In this document: positions 1-16,586 of the stretch, piece after piece
Position numbering within the stretch: the first letter of the stretch is position 1
Layout of the letters: every line of letters starts with the position of its first letter
From: Fibrivirga algicola
GTDB lineage: Bacteria; Bacteroidota; Bacteroidia; Cytophagales; Spirosomataceae
DNA length: 64,000 nt
Direction of reading: 5' to 3'
NCBI RefSeq assembly: GCF_011742925.1
Contig: NZ_WAEL01000006.1
Span: 434,001-498,000 of the forward strand
Translations under genes and position numbers: made by a program
The notes under the pieces: model-generated
The model's input: the letters and a program-made list of their open reading frames with translations, nothing else
What the model was told of the DNA's origin: nothing
The model's database searches: none

Positions 1-2
1 TT

Positions 3-338
3 TCAGCGCCAACAGCTAGCCCACTGTACGTACGGAATTTCAACGGAGCCTATTTTTACTACCTCCAACACCTGGGCAGCGAAAAGCACCAGTTTGTAGC
101 TAAGTATGACTGGTATGACCCCAACACGCAGGTCGCTGGCAAGCAACTTGATAGTAAATTCACCTGGGCTGATATCCGATACAGCACAATTGGACTGGGT
201 TATCTGTACTACATCAACAGTAATCTGAAGCTGGTACTCTGGTATGACATGCCCATCAATGAGGATACCAGTCTCCCCGGTTACGAAACTGATGCCCCAG
301 ACAACCTGCTGACAGTGCGTACCCAATACCGCTTTTAG
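3..338 (+). CDS. C-terminal part of a phosphate-selective porin O/P-type outer-membrane barrel
   Basis: The gene enters from outside the window; the last 111 residues are visible in the frame beginning at base 3. The fragment alternates aromatic and polar residues as membrane beta-strands do, for example YFYYLQH, TIGLGYLYYINSNLKLVLWYD and a final LLTVRTQYRF. A terminal Phe after alternating residues is the usual BAM recognition signal of outer-membrane barrels, and the late NLKLVLWYDMPINE / DNLLTVRTQYRF pattern resembles OprO/OprP-type porins. It ends 56 bases before a long hairpin and converges with the xylanase beyond it. No start or signal peptide can be seen. Another 14-18-strand porin family is possible; barrel identity is surer than the family name. 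Confidence 0.7.
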   Translation, partial: SAPTASPLYVRNFNGAYFYYLQHLGSEKHQFVAKYDWYDPNTQVAGKQLDSKFTWADIRYSTIGLGYLYYINSNLKLVLWYDMPINEDTSLPGYETDAPDNLLTVRTQYRF

Positions 339-393
339 CTGGATCATGCTTGATTCTCAGCTATGCCTAGCCAACTTTGGTTCAGATTGAACA

Positions 394-476
394 AGCTGTA
401 CGTCCACCCTGACATAGAAAAAGCGCCAACTCATCAATAGTTGGCGCTTTTTCTATGTCAGGGTGGACGTACAGCT
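394..476. terminator. Bidirectional hairpin terminator with perfect 38-bp arms
   Basis: Positions 394-431 and 439-476 are exact reverse complements around a 7-base loop, CATCAAT. The inner part, AAAAAGCGCCAACT paired with AGTTGGCGCTTTTT, is an ordinary two-way terminator; the outer 24 bp continue the pairing without a mismatch. It lies between the converging porin and GH10 genes, which suits termination from both sides. The arm length is far beyond what termination needs. Confidence 0.85.
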
Positions 477-493
477 CAACGCTGTCAGCTACC

Positions 494-1594
494 TTATTTC
501 TTCAGGGCAATTACCTTGTCGAAAGCTGGCTTTGGCTGGTTCTTCCGGTCAAAAAGTAACGGGTAATTGGTCCGACCACGAATGGGCCAGCCGTTTAACC
601 AACTGTCGCCATCGTTGACGCCCCAGAACGTGACGCGGGTTACCTTGTCTTTGTGCTTCAGGAACAGCTTGAACAGGTTCTCGTAATCGGAAGCCAGTTG
701 TTGCTGTACGCTGTCGGGCAGCGCATCAGGATAAGGGTTTGATTGGGCGTTGCTTGTCATGCGCTGACCTACATCGGCTCCCTGAAAGTTGCGGGGTAGT
801 ACCTCAATGTCCAGTTCAGTGAACATCACTTTCACACCTAAAGCGGCGTATTGCAGGATGCTTTCTTCAATGTCTTTGAAGGGCACTTTCCCCACGTGCC
901 AGTGGCCCTGAATACCTATTCCGTCGATACGTACACCGGCGGCCTTGATCTTTTTCACGAGTTCAAGACAGCCCGCCCGTTTTTTGGGTTGTTCGTTATT
1001 GTAATCGTTGTAGTACAGCTCCGTTTTAGGAGAAGCCTGCTGCGCCAGCCGGAATGCGTCTGTCACGAAGTCTTCGCCGAGGTATTGTAGGAACACGGAT
1101 TTCCGCATTGTGCCGTCTTCATTCAGCGCTTCATTGACAACATCCCACGAATACAACTTACCGCTATAATGACCAGCCACCGTTTTGATGTGATCGGTAA
1201 AGAATGTCCGAATAGAATCGGCACTTTTAATGCCCCGAATGAACGATGGTAACTGACTATGCCAGATCAGCGTATGCCCGTTGATCTTGATGTTGTGCTT
1301 TTTGCCAAAGTCGATCAGCTTATCGCCCATTGTGAAATCATACGTGTCCCACTTCGGATGCAGCAACGCCGATTTCATAATGTTCTCAGGCGTGGCCATG
1401 TTGAACTGACGCGCAATGAAGGCTGTCGTTGCCGGGTCACGCTCTTCGATCTGCGCGTTGTTCAGGCAGGTACCGATGCCGAAGTCTCGCTTAAAAGCGT
1501 CTTTTAATGATGGAATGGATTGAGAAAATCCAGTCACCGTCCCCATCATAAACATGGCCGTACTGGCAGCCACTAAGTTTCTTTTTGAAATCAT
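494..1594 (-). CDS. GH10 endo-1,4-beta-xylanase, secreted
   Basis: A 366-residue single-domain GH10 enzyme, retaining, cutting internal beta-1,4 bonds of xylan. Residues 1-25 form a signal peptide ending near GFSQS, so it is exported and has no lipobox. The barrel motifs are in order: GHTLIWHSQLP (about 106-116), acid/base Glu155 in WDVVNEAL, and nucleophile Glu260 in MFTELDIEVLP. WGVNDGDSWL near the C-terminus is the usual beta-8 strand with its aglycone tryptophans. Length is normal for a bare catalytic domain. It is the last gene of the long xylan locus, 161 bases after the small secreted protein, with a 21-bp-arm hairpin in that gap that may give it separate expression. Family assignment is firm; exact substrate preference is not visible. 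Confidence 0.95.
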   Translation of the reverse strand: MISKRNLVAASTAMFMMGTVTGFSQSIPSLKDAFKRDFGIGTCLNNAQIEERDPATTAFIARQFNMATPENIMKSALLHPKWDTYDFTMGDKLIDFGKKHNIKINGHTLIWHSQLPSFIRGIKSADSIRTFFTDHIKTVAGHYSGKLYSWDVVNEALNEDGTMRKSVFLQYLGEDFVTDAFRLAQQASPKTELYYNDYNNEQPKKRAGCLELVKKIKAAGVRIDGIGIQGHWHVGKVPFKDIEESILQYAALGVKVMFTELDIEVLPRNFQGADVGQRMTSNAQSNPYPDALPDSVQQQLASDYENLFKLFLKHKDKVTRVTFWGVNDGDSWLNGWPIRGRTNYPLLFDRKNQPKPAFDKVIALKK

Positions 1595-1702
1595 TGAGGT
1601 GTACTTTTTTTGATGGATTACTTAAATTATAACTGCGAAGCCTCAAACAAGTCGTGGCGCCAGCCAAGCTACGTGCGCCTGCTAAAAACTATCTGGAAAA
1701 TA

Positions 1703-1755
1703 AAAATCGTGTCGTTTAATCGGACTTACATTGCCCGATTAAACGACACGATTTT
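1703..1755. repeat. Perfect inverted repeat, 21-bp arms, between co-directional genes
   Basis: Positions 1703-1723 and 1735-1755 are exact reverse complements around an 11-base loop. On the minus strand the stem ends in TTTT directly after the stop codon of the 1756-2091 gene, so it can act as a terminator for the upstream genes and separate the final GH10. The stop codon adjoins the stem at 1756. Confidence 0.8.
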
Positions 1756-2091
1756 CTACTGTTTGGCGAGCTTCATCTCACCACGCTCACTCTTTACAAC
1801 GATCTCTTTATCAGAGACTAGTTCGCCAGTATAACTCATTTTACGGTCGTTGAATGAGATACTGAACGAAATCTTTTTTCCATCAACAGTACCTTCTTGT
1901 AGTGGAGACTCTCCGAATTGAGTTTTCCAGGTTCCTGTTAATTTGTTACCTTCTACCTTAAAGGTATAGTTCACTTCGAACGTACCGTTTGGCGTTTCGC
2001 GGCTGCCTTTCCAGTTGCCATCAATTGGGTTCTGAGCAAACGCTACTAGAGTGGCAAGCGATAAGAATAGAGAAAAAAACAACTTTTTCAT
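1756..2091 (-). CDS. Small secreted beta-rich protein, lipocalin-like
   Basis: A 111-residue protein that starts at MKKLFFSLF. The reading frame is open 135 bases further upstream, but that would run into the neighbouring esterase and lose the signal peptide, so 2091 is the better start. Residues 1-19 are a signal peptide (VAFAQ). The mature part, about 90 residues, opens with IDGNWKGSRETPNG and continues with short alternating strands (FEVNYTFKVEGNKLTGTWKT, KISFSISFNDRKMSYTGEL). This is a compact antiparallel barrel pattern often seen beside Bacteroidetes glycan genes and annotated as lipocalin-like or unknown. No catalytic motif is visible. It lies 28 bases after the tandem esterase, in the same operon. 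Function not recognised; a periplasmic binding or chaperone role is only a guess. Confidence 0.7.
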   Translation of the reverse strand: MKKLFFSLFLSLATLVAFAQNPIDGNWKGSRETPNGTFEVNYTFKVEGNKLTGTWKTQFGESPLQEGTVDGKKISFSISFNDRKMSYTGELVSDKEIVVKSERGEMKLAKQ

Positions 2092-2119
2092 GGTAAAAAT
2101 TGGGGGTTTAGTGAAACTG

Positions 2120-5237
<3,118 letters not shown>

Positions 5238-5258
5238 TTAGAAATTGATTCAGGTACG

Positions 5259-6518
5259 TTACTTCCCCTGTGGCGTGATCATCTGGTACTTACCGCTTAG
5301 GTGCATGAGGCTGAACACGTAGAGCAGCCCATCATAATACGGGTCGAAATAGCCATCCTCGAACGGTTCCAGTTTGGCGTTCCAAAGGGCTTTTACAAAG
5401 TCCCGACTATCAGGCTCTTTATTGATCAGCGACAGCGTGGCGGCCGTGGACACCAGCCCAAGCGAGTGCCGGAGCTTTTTCACGGGTCCGGCCTGAAGAA
5501 TAGTCTCGGGTCTTGAACCATCGAGGTTAAACTGATCTTCATACGTGTCCATGCCCTTTGAGCGCAGAAAATTCTGGAAGCGTTTGGCATAATCCTCCTG
5601 CCAGGCCTTGTCTTTACCCGACCAGGTGTAGTCCATCGCAATGTTCATCGGCACCCGCCACGAATCGTACCGGAAGGCCGAAACTGACCAACGGGTGTCG
5701 TGCGGTTTGCCGCTGAACTCCGTATAATCGGCGTTGAGCCCCGTCACCGGGTGACAGGCATGATGCAGAAATACCCGCGATGTATCGGCGCACTCTTTAT
5801 AAAATGCTTCGTGACCGTCTTTGGCGTACAGCACCCATGCGTCGTAAAAGGCGGGCAGGTGATACGACGGGTCGGTCCATTTGTAGTTGCCGCCTTCGGG
5901 AACGAACGAGATTTGTTTGGCGTCGGTGTTGATCAGGTTGTAGATGTTGCCCGTCCCGTCTTTCTTCCACATCGCATCCAGAATCCGCCGGGCCTCGCCG
6001 TAGTAGTTGATGCCCGTGTTATTGCCCCATTTATTAGCCGCAAACAGCAGACTGGTGATGTAGTATAACTCACCGTCAGACGCCGACCCTTCCGAGTTTT
6101 TCTTCATTGACTGCGGATTGATACTCCAGGCGAAATAGGCTTCCCGTGGCCCGCTCTGGTGTTGGAGGTACTTTTTAGACCACCGCCAGATCCGGTCGAA
6201 CACCTCTTTTTTACCCAACTGAACGGCCACCATCATGCCATACGACAGGCCTTCAGTTCGGGCATCCTTGTTCTTCACGTCCGATACATACGCCATCGTA
6301 TCCCCGACTTCAAAATAGACCTTATTTGGCCCTTCGAATACGTCGTAATACGCCTTCGCTAGTTTCGCGTCGATGTCAGCCTGTTTGTAGCCCGCTTCTC
6401 GAAACAGGTTCCGGTAGGTGGGCTTACTTGTCTTATTGCTTTGCCCCAAGACGATACGCTGGCCACAGCACAGCATCGCCAGTATGAGCCACAAACTGAC
6501 CTTGTAAATTCCTTTCAT
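5259..6518 (-). CDS. GH8 xylanase / reducing-end xylose-releasing exo-oligoxylanase-like
   Basis: A 419-residue GH8 inverting enzyme with an (alpha/alpha)6 barrel. The N-terminal 25 residues are hydrophobic and end at VLGQS, so it is exported; a double Cys at 17-18 does not make a good lipobox. After YRNLFREAGY comes the family signature DARTEGLSYGMM with the catalytic acid Glu89, and SASDGELYY with Asp148. Together they resemble the Rex subgroup, which clips single xyloses from the reducing end of xylo-oligosaccharides. Rex enzymes known from Bacillus lack a signal peptide, so a periplasmic version fits the Bacteroidetes habit of finishing depolymerisation in the periplasm. It is between two esterase genes of the locus. 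GH8 is sure; exo rather than endo action is inferred. Confidence 0.9.
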   Translation of the reverse strand: MKGIYKVSLWLILAMLCCGQRIVLGQSNKTSKPTYRNLFREAGYKQADIDAKLAKAYYDVFEGPNKVYFEVGDTMAYVSDVKNKDARTEGLSYGMMVAVQLGKKEVFDRIWRWSKKYLQHQSGPREAYFAWSINPQSMKKNSEGSASDGELYYITSLLFAANKWGNNTGINYYGEARRILDAMWKKDGTGNIYNLINTDAKQISFVPEGGNYKWTDPSYHLPAFYDAWVLYAKDGHEAFYKECADTSRVFLHHACHPVTGLNADYTEFSGKPHDTRWSVSAFRYDSWRVPMNIAMDYTWSGKDKAWQEDYAKRFQNFLRSKGMDTYEDQFNLDGSRPETILQAGPVKKLRHSLGLVSTAATLSLINKEPDSRDFVKALWNAKLEPFEDGYFDPYYDGLLYVFSLMHLSGKYQMITPQGK

Positions 6519-6578
6519 TTGTATTGTCTGTAATACAGAGTAGGTTGAGTATCGTACTAGGGGTGAGTCTGTTGAATT

Positions 6579-6623
6579 AAACCTATAAGGTCTTAGACGG
6601 GGGCGCCTAGTCCTTATAGGTTT
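6579..6623. repeat. Intergenic inverted repeat, 12-bp arms
   Basis: AAACCTATAAGG at 6579-6590 is the exact reverse complement of 6612-6623, with further imperfect pairing inside. On the minus strand the stem is followed by TTTAATTC, a weak T-tract, in the 117-base gap between an esterase gene and the GH8 gene. It may be an attenuating terminator inside the operon. Confidence 0.55.
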
Positions 6624-6635
6624 GGCGGTCCAAGA

Positions 6636-7766
<1,131 letters not shown>

Positions 7767-7785
7767 TTATGTTAGGAAAATTAAA

Positions 7786-8862
7786 TCAATTGAATAGTTG
7801 TGGTAATGTATTGGCGAGGTACAGCTTGCAGTTCATCCAGGTATGTCCACCCGGCACGATCAGCGGTTTGACATTGATCTTCTTCTCGGTAAACATGGCG
7901 ATGTTCTGCTTCACCGGCTCGTACAGAAAGTCTTCCGTGCCAACGCTGATGGTGAACAGTTTCAACTGGCTGTTGAGCTTGTTGGCGTCCGGCGACCAGT
8001 TCGTAAAGTTTGCTTTGAACTCGTCGGTGGCCGTGTAGGGCGCATACGAGCACACGTAGGCGAATGTAGAGGGATTGGTCAGGCCGATGTTGAGCGTCTG
8101 TCCGCCACCGACCGAAAAGCCTGCCACCGCGCGGCCTGTGCTTTCCTTGATGACTGGGTAATTGGCTTCCACAAACGGCACGATGTCGTTCACCATGTCT
8201 TTGGTAAAATCAGGCATTGGGGCTGGACGCACGTTGCCGTAGGGCATTACGATCAGCATGGGCTTGGCTTTCCCCTGCGCGATCAGGTTATCGGCAATCA
8301 GGTTGGCCTGACCCACCTTGGTCCAGGTTTCTTCGGTATCAGAGCCGCCGTGAATCAGGTACAGCACCGGGTATTTCGTTTTGCCGTTGGGGTTGAAACC
8401 CGGCGGGGTGTAGACCAGCAACTGTCGGGTGACACCCAACGTACCTGACTTGTAGTAGCGGTAGCTTATCTTGCCGTGGGGTACGTTCTGCAACGAATGC
8501 ACCAGCGGCTGATCGCCGGGTATGTCGACAATGCTGCGTTTGAAGCGCTCGTTGGCAAAGATGTACGTGTTGCTCGGGTCGGCAATTGACACACTGTCGA
8601 CCATGAAGCTGTACGGGTAAATGTCGGGCTTTACCGGCGGCACCGTCACGCTCCAGATACCCGACGAGTCTTTGGTCATGGCGACGGGTGCCGATAGAAA
8701 CTCACCCGAAACCGTCACCTTTTTCGCACTTCGGGAAAAGAACCGGAACGTGATGCTGTGGTCTTTATGCACATCAGGCGAACTGATGGCGGGCGGGCGT
8801 TGCTGGGCTACGGCCGAAACTCCCAAAACAGCAACCAGCAGAATAGATAAAATACAGTTCAT
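7786..8862 (-). CDS. CE1-like esterase, GFSVGG subgroup
   Basis: A 358-residue exported esterase. The frame opens 15 codons earlier, but that start would overlap the neighbouring gene and precede the signal peptide, so MNCILSILL at 8862 is chosen; it leaves 13 bases to the gene before it. Signal peptide 1-20 (SAVAQ), E-set module about 26-130 (SITFRFFSRSAKKVTV, GIWSVTV, NVPHG), esterase about 131-358. HGGSDTEETW has the oxyanion HG at 171-172, Ser250 lies in VAGFSVGGGQT and the His in [12 protein letters not shown]. It forms a subgroup with the two genes upstream, sharing TEET and GGHTWMN. The elbow GFSVGG departs from the GLSMGG of the other esterases. Confidence 0.9.
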   Translation of the reverse strand: MNCILSILLVAVLGVSAVAQQRPPAISSPDVHKDHSITFRFFSRSAKKVTVSGEFLSAPVAMTKDSSGIWSVTVPPVKPDIYPYSFMVDSVSIADPSNTYIFANERFKRSIVDIPGDQPLVHSLQNVPHGKISYRYYKSGTLGVTRQLLVYTPPGFNPNGKTKYPVLYLIHGGSDTEETWTKVGQANLIADNLIAQGKAKPMLIVMPYGNVRPAPMPDFTKDMVNDIVPFVEANYPVIKESTGRAVAGFSVGGGQTLNIGLTNPSTFAYVCSYAPYTATDEFKANFTNWSPDANKLNSQLKLFTISVGTEDFLYEPVKQNIAMFTEKKINVKPLIVPGGHTWMNCKLYLANTLPQLFN

Positions 8863-8875
8863 GGTTCGGTAGGGT

Positions 8876-10039
8876 TTAGCGGAATAGCAGTGGCGTGGTG
8901 GCGGCAACGTACGTTTTCACGTTCATCCAGGTATGGCCTCCGTCGGTGATCAGGCTTTTGTAATTCAGTTGCTTCGCCTTCAGGTAGTCCATGAATGCAG
9001 CCGTGTCTTTGTACAAAAAGTCCTCTTTACCCACGCTGACCCACATTAATTTTAATTTCTTGTTGGTGTCGGTCGGGTTGGTAACCAGCGGTTTGTAGTT
9101 CCGCTCCATTTCTTCGGGCGACAGGTACGAACTGTAGGCGCACACATACGCAAACTTGTCCATGTTGCTGAAGGCCGCCCGAAGCGTTTGGCCGCCCCCG
9201 CGCGAGAAGCCGCCAATAGCCCGATTCTCGCGGTTGGCGATGGCCCGGTAGTTCTTCTCGACGTACGGAATGACGTTGCTCACCAGATCAGTCGTGAAAT
9301 CGTTGGCCCGTTTCACCGCATCGGCCCCATCGCGAACGGTCGGGTCGGTAGGTTTTGAGCCCCCTTTTTGCTCGGCTACACGAGCCGCTATGTTGCCGTA
9401 CGGCATCACAATGATCATCGGTTTCACCTTTCCTTCGGCCAGCAGATTATCCAGAATCAGGTTGGTTTTGCCGACTTTGAAGAAGGTCTCTTCCGTATCG
9501 GTCGTGCCGCTGATGAGGTAGTAGACCGGATACTTCTTCGACGGATTCTGGTCGTAACCCGGTGGCGTATAGACGACGACCGAGCCCGTTGTGCCCTCCA
9601 TCGACGGGTAATACTCGTAGTTGATCGAGCCGTGGGGTACGTCCTTCATGGCGTGAACCAGCGGTTGATCGCCGGGTACGTCGACCAGGCTGGCTTTGAA
9701 GCGTTCGTTCGGAAAAAACGCAACGTTGGCAGGGTCCATCACGGATACGCCATCCACCCGAAAGTTGTACGGGTAAATGTCAGGCTTGACAGGCCCGACC
9801 GTCGCACTCCAGATACCCTGCGCATCTCTGGTCATGGCAACCGGCGCTTTTTCAAATTGCGCGCTCAGTTCCACCGCTTTAGCCTGCGGAGCCTGATAGC
9901 GGAAGGTAACGGTCTTGTCGGCGTTCACCTGGGGCGACACCACCAACGGACCGCGGGGCGGTTGGGCTACAGCCAGCCCGGTTGCCAGCAGCCCTGCTGA
10001 CCAGCCGAGCAGCAGGCGTCTACGTGTTTTTGTGTGCAT
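8876..10039 (-). CDS. CE1-like esterase, GFSRGG subgroup with altered oxyanion motif
   Basis: A 387-residue exported esterase: signal peptide 1-26 (GLAVAQ), E-set module about 33-138 (KTVTFRYQAPQAKAVEL, GIWSATV, DVPHGS), esterase about 140-387. Ser279 is in GGFSRGGGQT and the His in [12 protein letters not shown], so Ser and His are kept. The HG dipeptide after the first core strand, present in all sister genes (YLLHG, YLIHG, YLQHG), is SG here (YYLISGTTDTEET), which could change oxyanion geometry or activity. An insert of about 20 residues after MPYGN (AARVAEQKGGSKPTDPTVRD) is also peculiar to it. Spacing to the next gene is 13 bases, so co-translation is likely. Still probably an active esterase, but less certain than its neighbours. 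Confidence 0.85.
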   Translation of the reverse strand: MHTKTRRRLLLGWSAGLLATGLAVAQPPRGPLVVSPQVNADKTVTFRYQAPQAKAVELSAQFEKAPVAMTRDAQGIWSATVGPVKPDIYPYNFRVDGVSVMDPANVAFFPNERFKASLVDVPGDQPLVHAMKDVPHGSINYEYYPSMEGTTGSVVVYTPPGYDQNPSKKYPVYYLISGTTDTEETFFKVGKTNLILDNLLAEGKVKPMIIVMPYGNIAARVAEQKGGSKPTDPTVRDGADAVKRANDFTTDLVSNVIPYVEKNYRAIANRENRAIGGFSRGGGQTLRAAFSNMDKFAYVCAYSSYLSPEEMERNYKPLVTNPTDTNKKLKLMWVSVGKEDFLYKDTAAFMDYLKAKQLNYKSLITDGGHTWMNVKTYVAATTPLLFR

Positions 10040-10105
10040 AGCTACGTTCAGAGAATGACACTGAAGCCAGTGTAGGGTTTTAGGGAATGGGTACTCGTTA
10101 ATGGT

Positions 10106-11236
<1,131 letters not shown>

Positions 11237-11277
11237 TTACTAAGGTTTAGGAAGTTCTCAGGTAGGGGGGCAAAAAA

Positions 11278-12207
11278 TTAGTTGGCAGTAAGCCAGTTGT
11301 TCAATTTCATCCACGCGAACAGCGGCTCCATCCAGCCGGGGTGCCGGAAGATGAAACCGTGATCACCTTTGGGGTACACGTGCATTTCGACAGGCACTTT
11401 CTGGCGTCGTAGGGTTTCGAAATACATGATGCTGTTGTCTACGTCGACCAGCTTATCATCGGCTGCGTGGGTCAGGTAGGTTGGGGGCGTATTGGCACGT
11501 ACCTGTAGCTCGTTGGAAAACAGATCAACATCCTGCCGTGACGGGTTTTTGCCTAACAGCGCGTCGTGCGAGCCGCCGTGCGTCAGGCTATCGCGCATGC
11601 TGATGACGGGATAAACCAGTATCTGGAAATCGGGGCGTAAACTGGTCCCGTTGCCATTCTCGACATACGCTTTCTCGAAATGCGTGGCAGCCGTCGAAGC
11701 CAGATGACCGCCCGCCGAAAAGCCCATGATACCTACCTTGCCGGGATCGATCCCCCATTTGGCGGCACTCTCCCTGACCAGTTTAATGGCCTGTTGCGCA
11801 TCCTGCAACGGCCCTATTTTTTTGTCGGGCATGATGGCGTCGCTGGGCAAGCGGTACTTGAGTACAAAAGCCGCGATCCCTTTTTCGGCCAGCGCTTTCG
11901 CCGTGCCGACGCCCTCACCCTTATACACCACAACGCCGTAGCCGCCACCAGGAATGATGATTACGGCTGCGCCAGACGCTTTGCCTGGGGCTGGTTTGAA
12001 GTATTCCAGCGTGGGCTTGGTAATGCCCTTATAAACGCCCGATTCTGCTCCCGATTCCTGCACATCAGACGGTTTCGAATTCGGCACCGCAGCACTATAC
12101 AGCGGAATGATTTCCTGGGCGTTAGCAGCAAAAGCGACTAGACAGCTAACCAACGCGGTGACTGTCATTGTTCTTCTGCGTACTGTGGATAAGCTAATGG
12201 GTTTCAT
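11278..12207 (-). CDS. Alpha/beta hydrolase, AxeA-like acetyl xylan esterase
   Basis: A 309-residue exported alpha/beta hydrolase of the BD-FAE/acetylesterase type, different from the CE1-like genes beside it. The signal peptide is about 1-31 (AANAQ). PGGGYG at 86-91 supplies the oxyanion hole, Ser164 lies in GFSAGGH, Asp251 in HAADDKLVDV and His283 in PKGDHGF, giving a complete triad in family order. Related proteins in xylan loci deacetylate xylose units. There is no carbohydrate-binding module. It sits between the CE6-type esterase (83 bases before it) and the CE1-like series (44 bases after). The assignment to an esterase is firm; acetyl specificity comes from context. Confidence 0.88.
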   Translation of the reverse strand: MKPISLSTVRRRTMTVTALVSCLVAFAANAQEIIPLYSAAVPNSKPSDVQESGAESGVYKGITKPTLEYFKPAPGKASGAAVIIIPGGGYGVVVYKGEGVGTAKALAEKGIAAFVLKYRLPSDAIMPDKKIGPLQDAQQAIKLVRESAAKWGIDPGKVGIMGFSAGGHLASTAATHFEKAYVENGNGTSLRPDFQILVYPVISMRDSLTHGGSHDALLGKNPSRQDVDLFSNELQVRANTPPTYLTHAADDKLVDVDNSIMYFETLRRQKVPVEMHVYPKGDHGFIFRHPGWMEPLFAWMKLNNWLTAN

Positions 12208-12290
12208 ATTGGTAGGTGTTTAGCTGAATTTGCCCGATGACATTACACGCAAGGTGTTCATCTGTGTGGAGGACGGCGGACCGGCCTTTA

Positions 12291-15169
<2,879 letters not shown>

Positions 15170-15206
15170 TCGTGTTCAGAATTTCCCACACTGCGTAGTT
15201 GATTTA

Positions 15207-16481
15207 CTAATTGACGATCAAGGTGGTAACGCTACTTGCCGGAATATCGAGCGTCACAGCTTTGTTGCTGACCGTCAGCGTTTGCTTCGCCAGATTCGCT
15301 GTTTCTGTGGTGGTATAGGTGGTGGCCGATGTTGGCGTGAGCCCGTTGAACTGTACATTCTTTACCGCAAACGTGGTCGGGTTAATCACCACGACAACGG
15401 TCTGCGTGCCGTTCTTATAGGCGGTCATTTTGAGGTAATAATTCCCGCTCGCCTGCGTGTCGATGCGGACAGAACCCGGCCGTACAAACTTTGAGAAATG
15501 CGAAAACGCATAACCCCGTTTCAGTACCTCGCCATTCACTGTCCCTTCTTCGCCGTCGCCAATGAATGAATAGTAACGCTGTAAGTACCACCAGATATAG
15601 GCGTTCCAGTTGTTGGACATGGCGTCGTGAATCGTCCCCAGCATTTTCAGCGTTTCGGTCCATTTGGCACTCTCCGAATAGGTGCTCCACTTCGCGGCTC
15701 CGGCGTTACCCGTGTCGAGGTTCAGCAAAAACTCGGTCATCCAGATTTCCTTGTTCTGCTGCTCGGCCAGCGGGAATTTACCAATCCCCCCGCCATACAA
15801 ATGCCCCGCGATGATGTCGAACTTCTTGGATGCCTCTGCATCTGACAACAGCGCGTTGGTCATCTGCTGATTGAAGTTGAGCGACTCGGGAGCCGCCACT
15901 TTGGCACCAACGATCTGACCGGGGGCCCTCAGGAAGTTGATCATGTCGGTAGCCGTCCAGTCGCACGATTCGTAGGTGGGCTTCCAGTCAGGTTCGTTCT
16001 GAATCGAGACTACGTCGATTTTAGCCCCGTTGCTGGTCATGTAGGCCAGGTATTCGTTGATGTAATCTTTGAAGGCCTTGTAGTTTTCGGGCAGCAACAT
16101 ACCCCGGACATCGCTTTTGTTGTCTTTCAGCGCCGGTGGTGGCGACCACGGACTGGCCAGCACTTTCACGTTCCGCTTATTGGCTTCCTTGACGGCTTCG
16201 ACAATGATTGGCCACTCACTTTTATTCGACGATAACCGCACCCGGAACATGCTCAGGCCTAACTCGTTATCGCCGACGCCAAAGGCTTTTTGCGCTTCGG
16301 ACGGCTTTAGCGACGCAGTGCCCCACATTCGGTTGGCCCCTCCGAATCCTGTAATTGTCTGGAAGGTGGTTTGCGGCAGCACGTCTACTTTAACTACAGA
16401 CACTGCGGCCGGCTCTTCGGCGGGTTTACTACAACCGATCAGCACACCGAGCAGAAGGACGCTTTTGACAATAGTTTTCAT
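15207..16481 (-). CDS. GH30 (subfamily 8-like) glucuronoxylanase, lipoprotein
   Basis: A 424-residue lipoprotein. The frame extends 19 codons upstream, but MKTIVKSVLLLGVLIGC at 16481 gives a clean lipobox with Cys17 (LIGC), so that start is used. GH30 motifs follow: ITGFGGANRMWG at about 43, SPWSPPPALK at 110, acid/base Glu163 in SIQNEPDW and nucleophile Glu250 in IWMTEFLL. YESCDW and the later RGYAFSHFSKFVRPG are typical of subfamily 8, whose members need a methylglucuronic acid side chain to place the cut in the xylan main chain. The C-terminal side beta-structure ends near SSVTTLIVN. A lipid anchor suggests surface or periplasmic-face attachment. It follows GH97 by 105 bases. Dependence on glucuronic acid is inferred from the subfamily. 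Confidence 0.92.
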   Translation of the reverse strand: MKTIVKSVLLLGVLIGCSKPAEEPAAVSVVKVDVLPQTTFQTITGFGGANRMWGTASLKPSEAQKAFGVGDNELGLSMFRVRLSSNKSEWPIIVEAVKEANKRNVKVLASPWSPPPALKDNKSDVRGMLLPENYKAFKDYINEYLAYMTSNGAKIDVVSIQNEPDWKPTYESCDWTATDMINFLRAPGQIVGAKVAAPESLNFNQQMTNALLSDAEASKKFDIIAGHLYGGGIGKFPLAEQQNKEIWMTEFLLNLDTGNAGAAKWSTYSESAKWTETLKMLGTIHDAMSNNWNAYIWWYLQRYYSFIGDGEEGTVNGEVLKRGYAFSHFSKFVRPGSVRIDTQASGNYYLKMTAYKNGTQTVVVVINPTTFAVKNVQFNGLTPTSATTYTTTETANLAKQTLTVSNKAVTLDIPASSVTTLIVN

Positions 16482-16586
16482 GAGGTTTAGGAAGGGGGAA
16501 TATCTTGTTAAGAGCGGGGTATCTGTTGTCTGGCACACGCGCTATGAGTATCAGTTCTGTCGAAAGCCACCTTGAGCAAATACCTG

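Noticed and set aside
394-476. Long palindromes as insertion sequence ends or miniature transposons
   Set aside because: No transposase, no target-site duplication, and the three long repeats (394, 1703, 53813) share no sequence. Their place in gaps fits termination better.
11278-12207. Possible frameshift or broken gene within the esterase cluster
   Set aside because: All esterase frames are continuous with full triads or near-complete ones; no disrupted copy was found.
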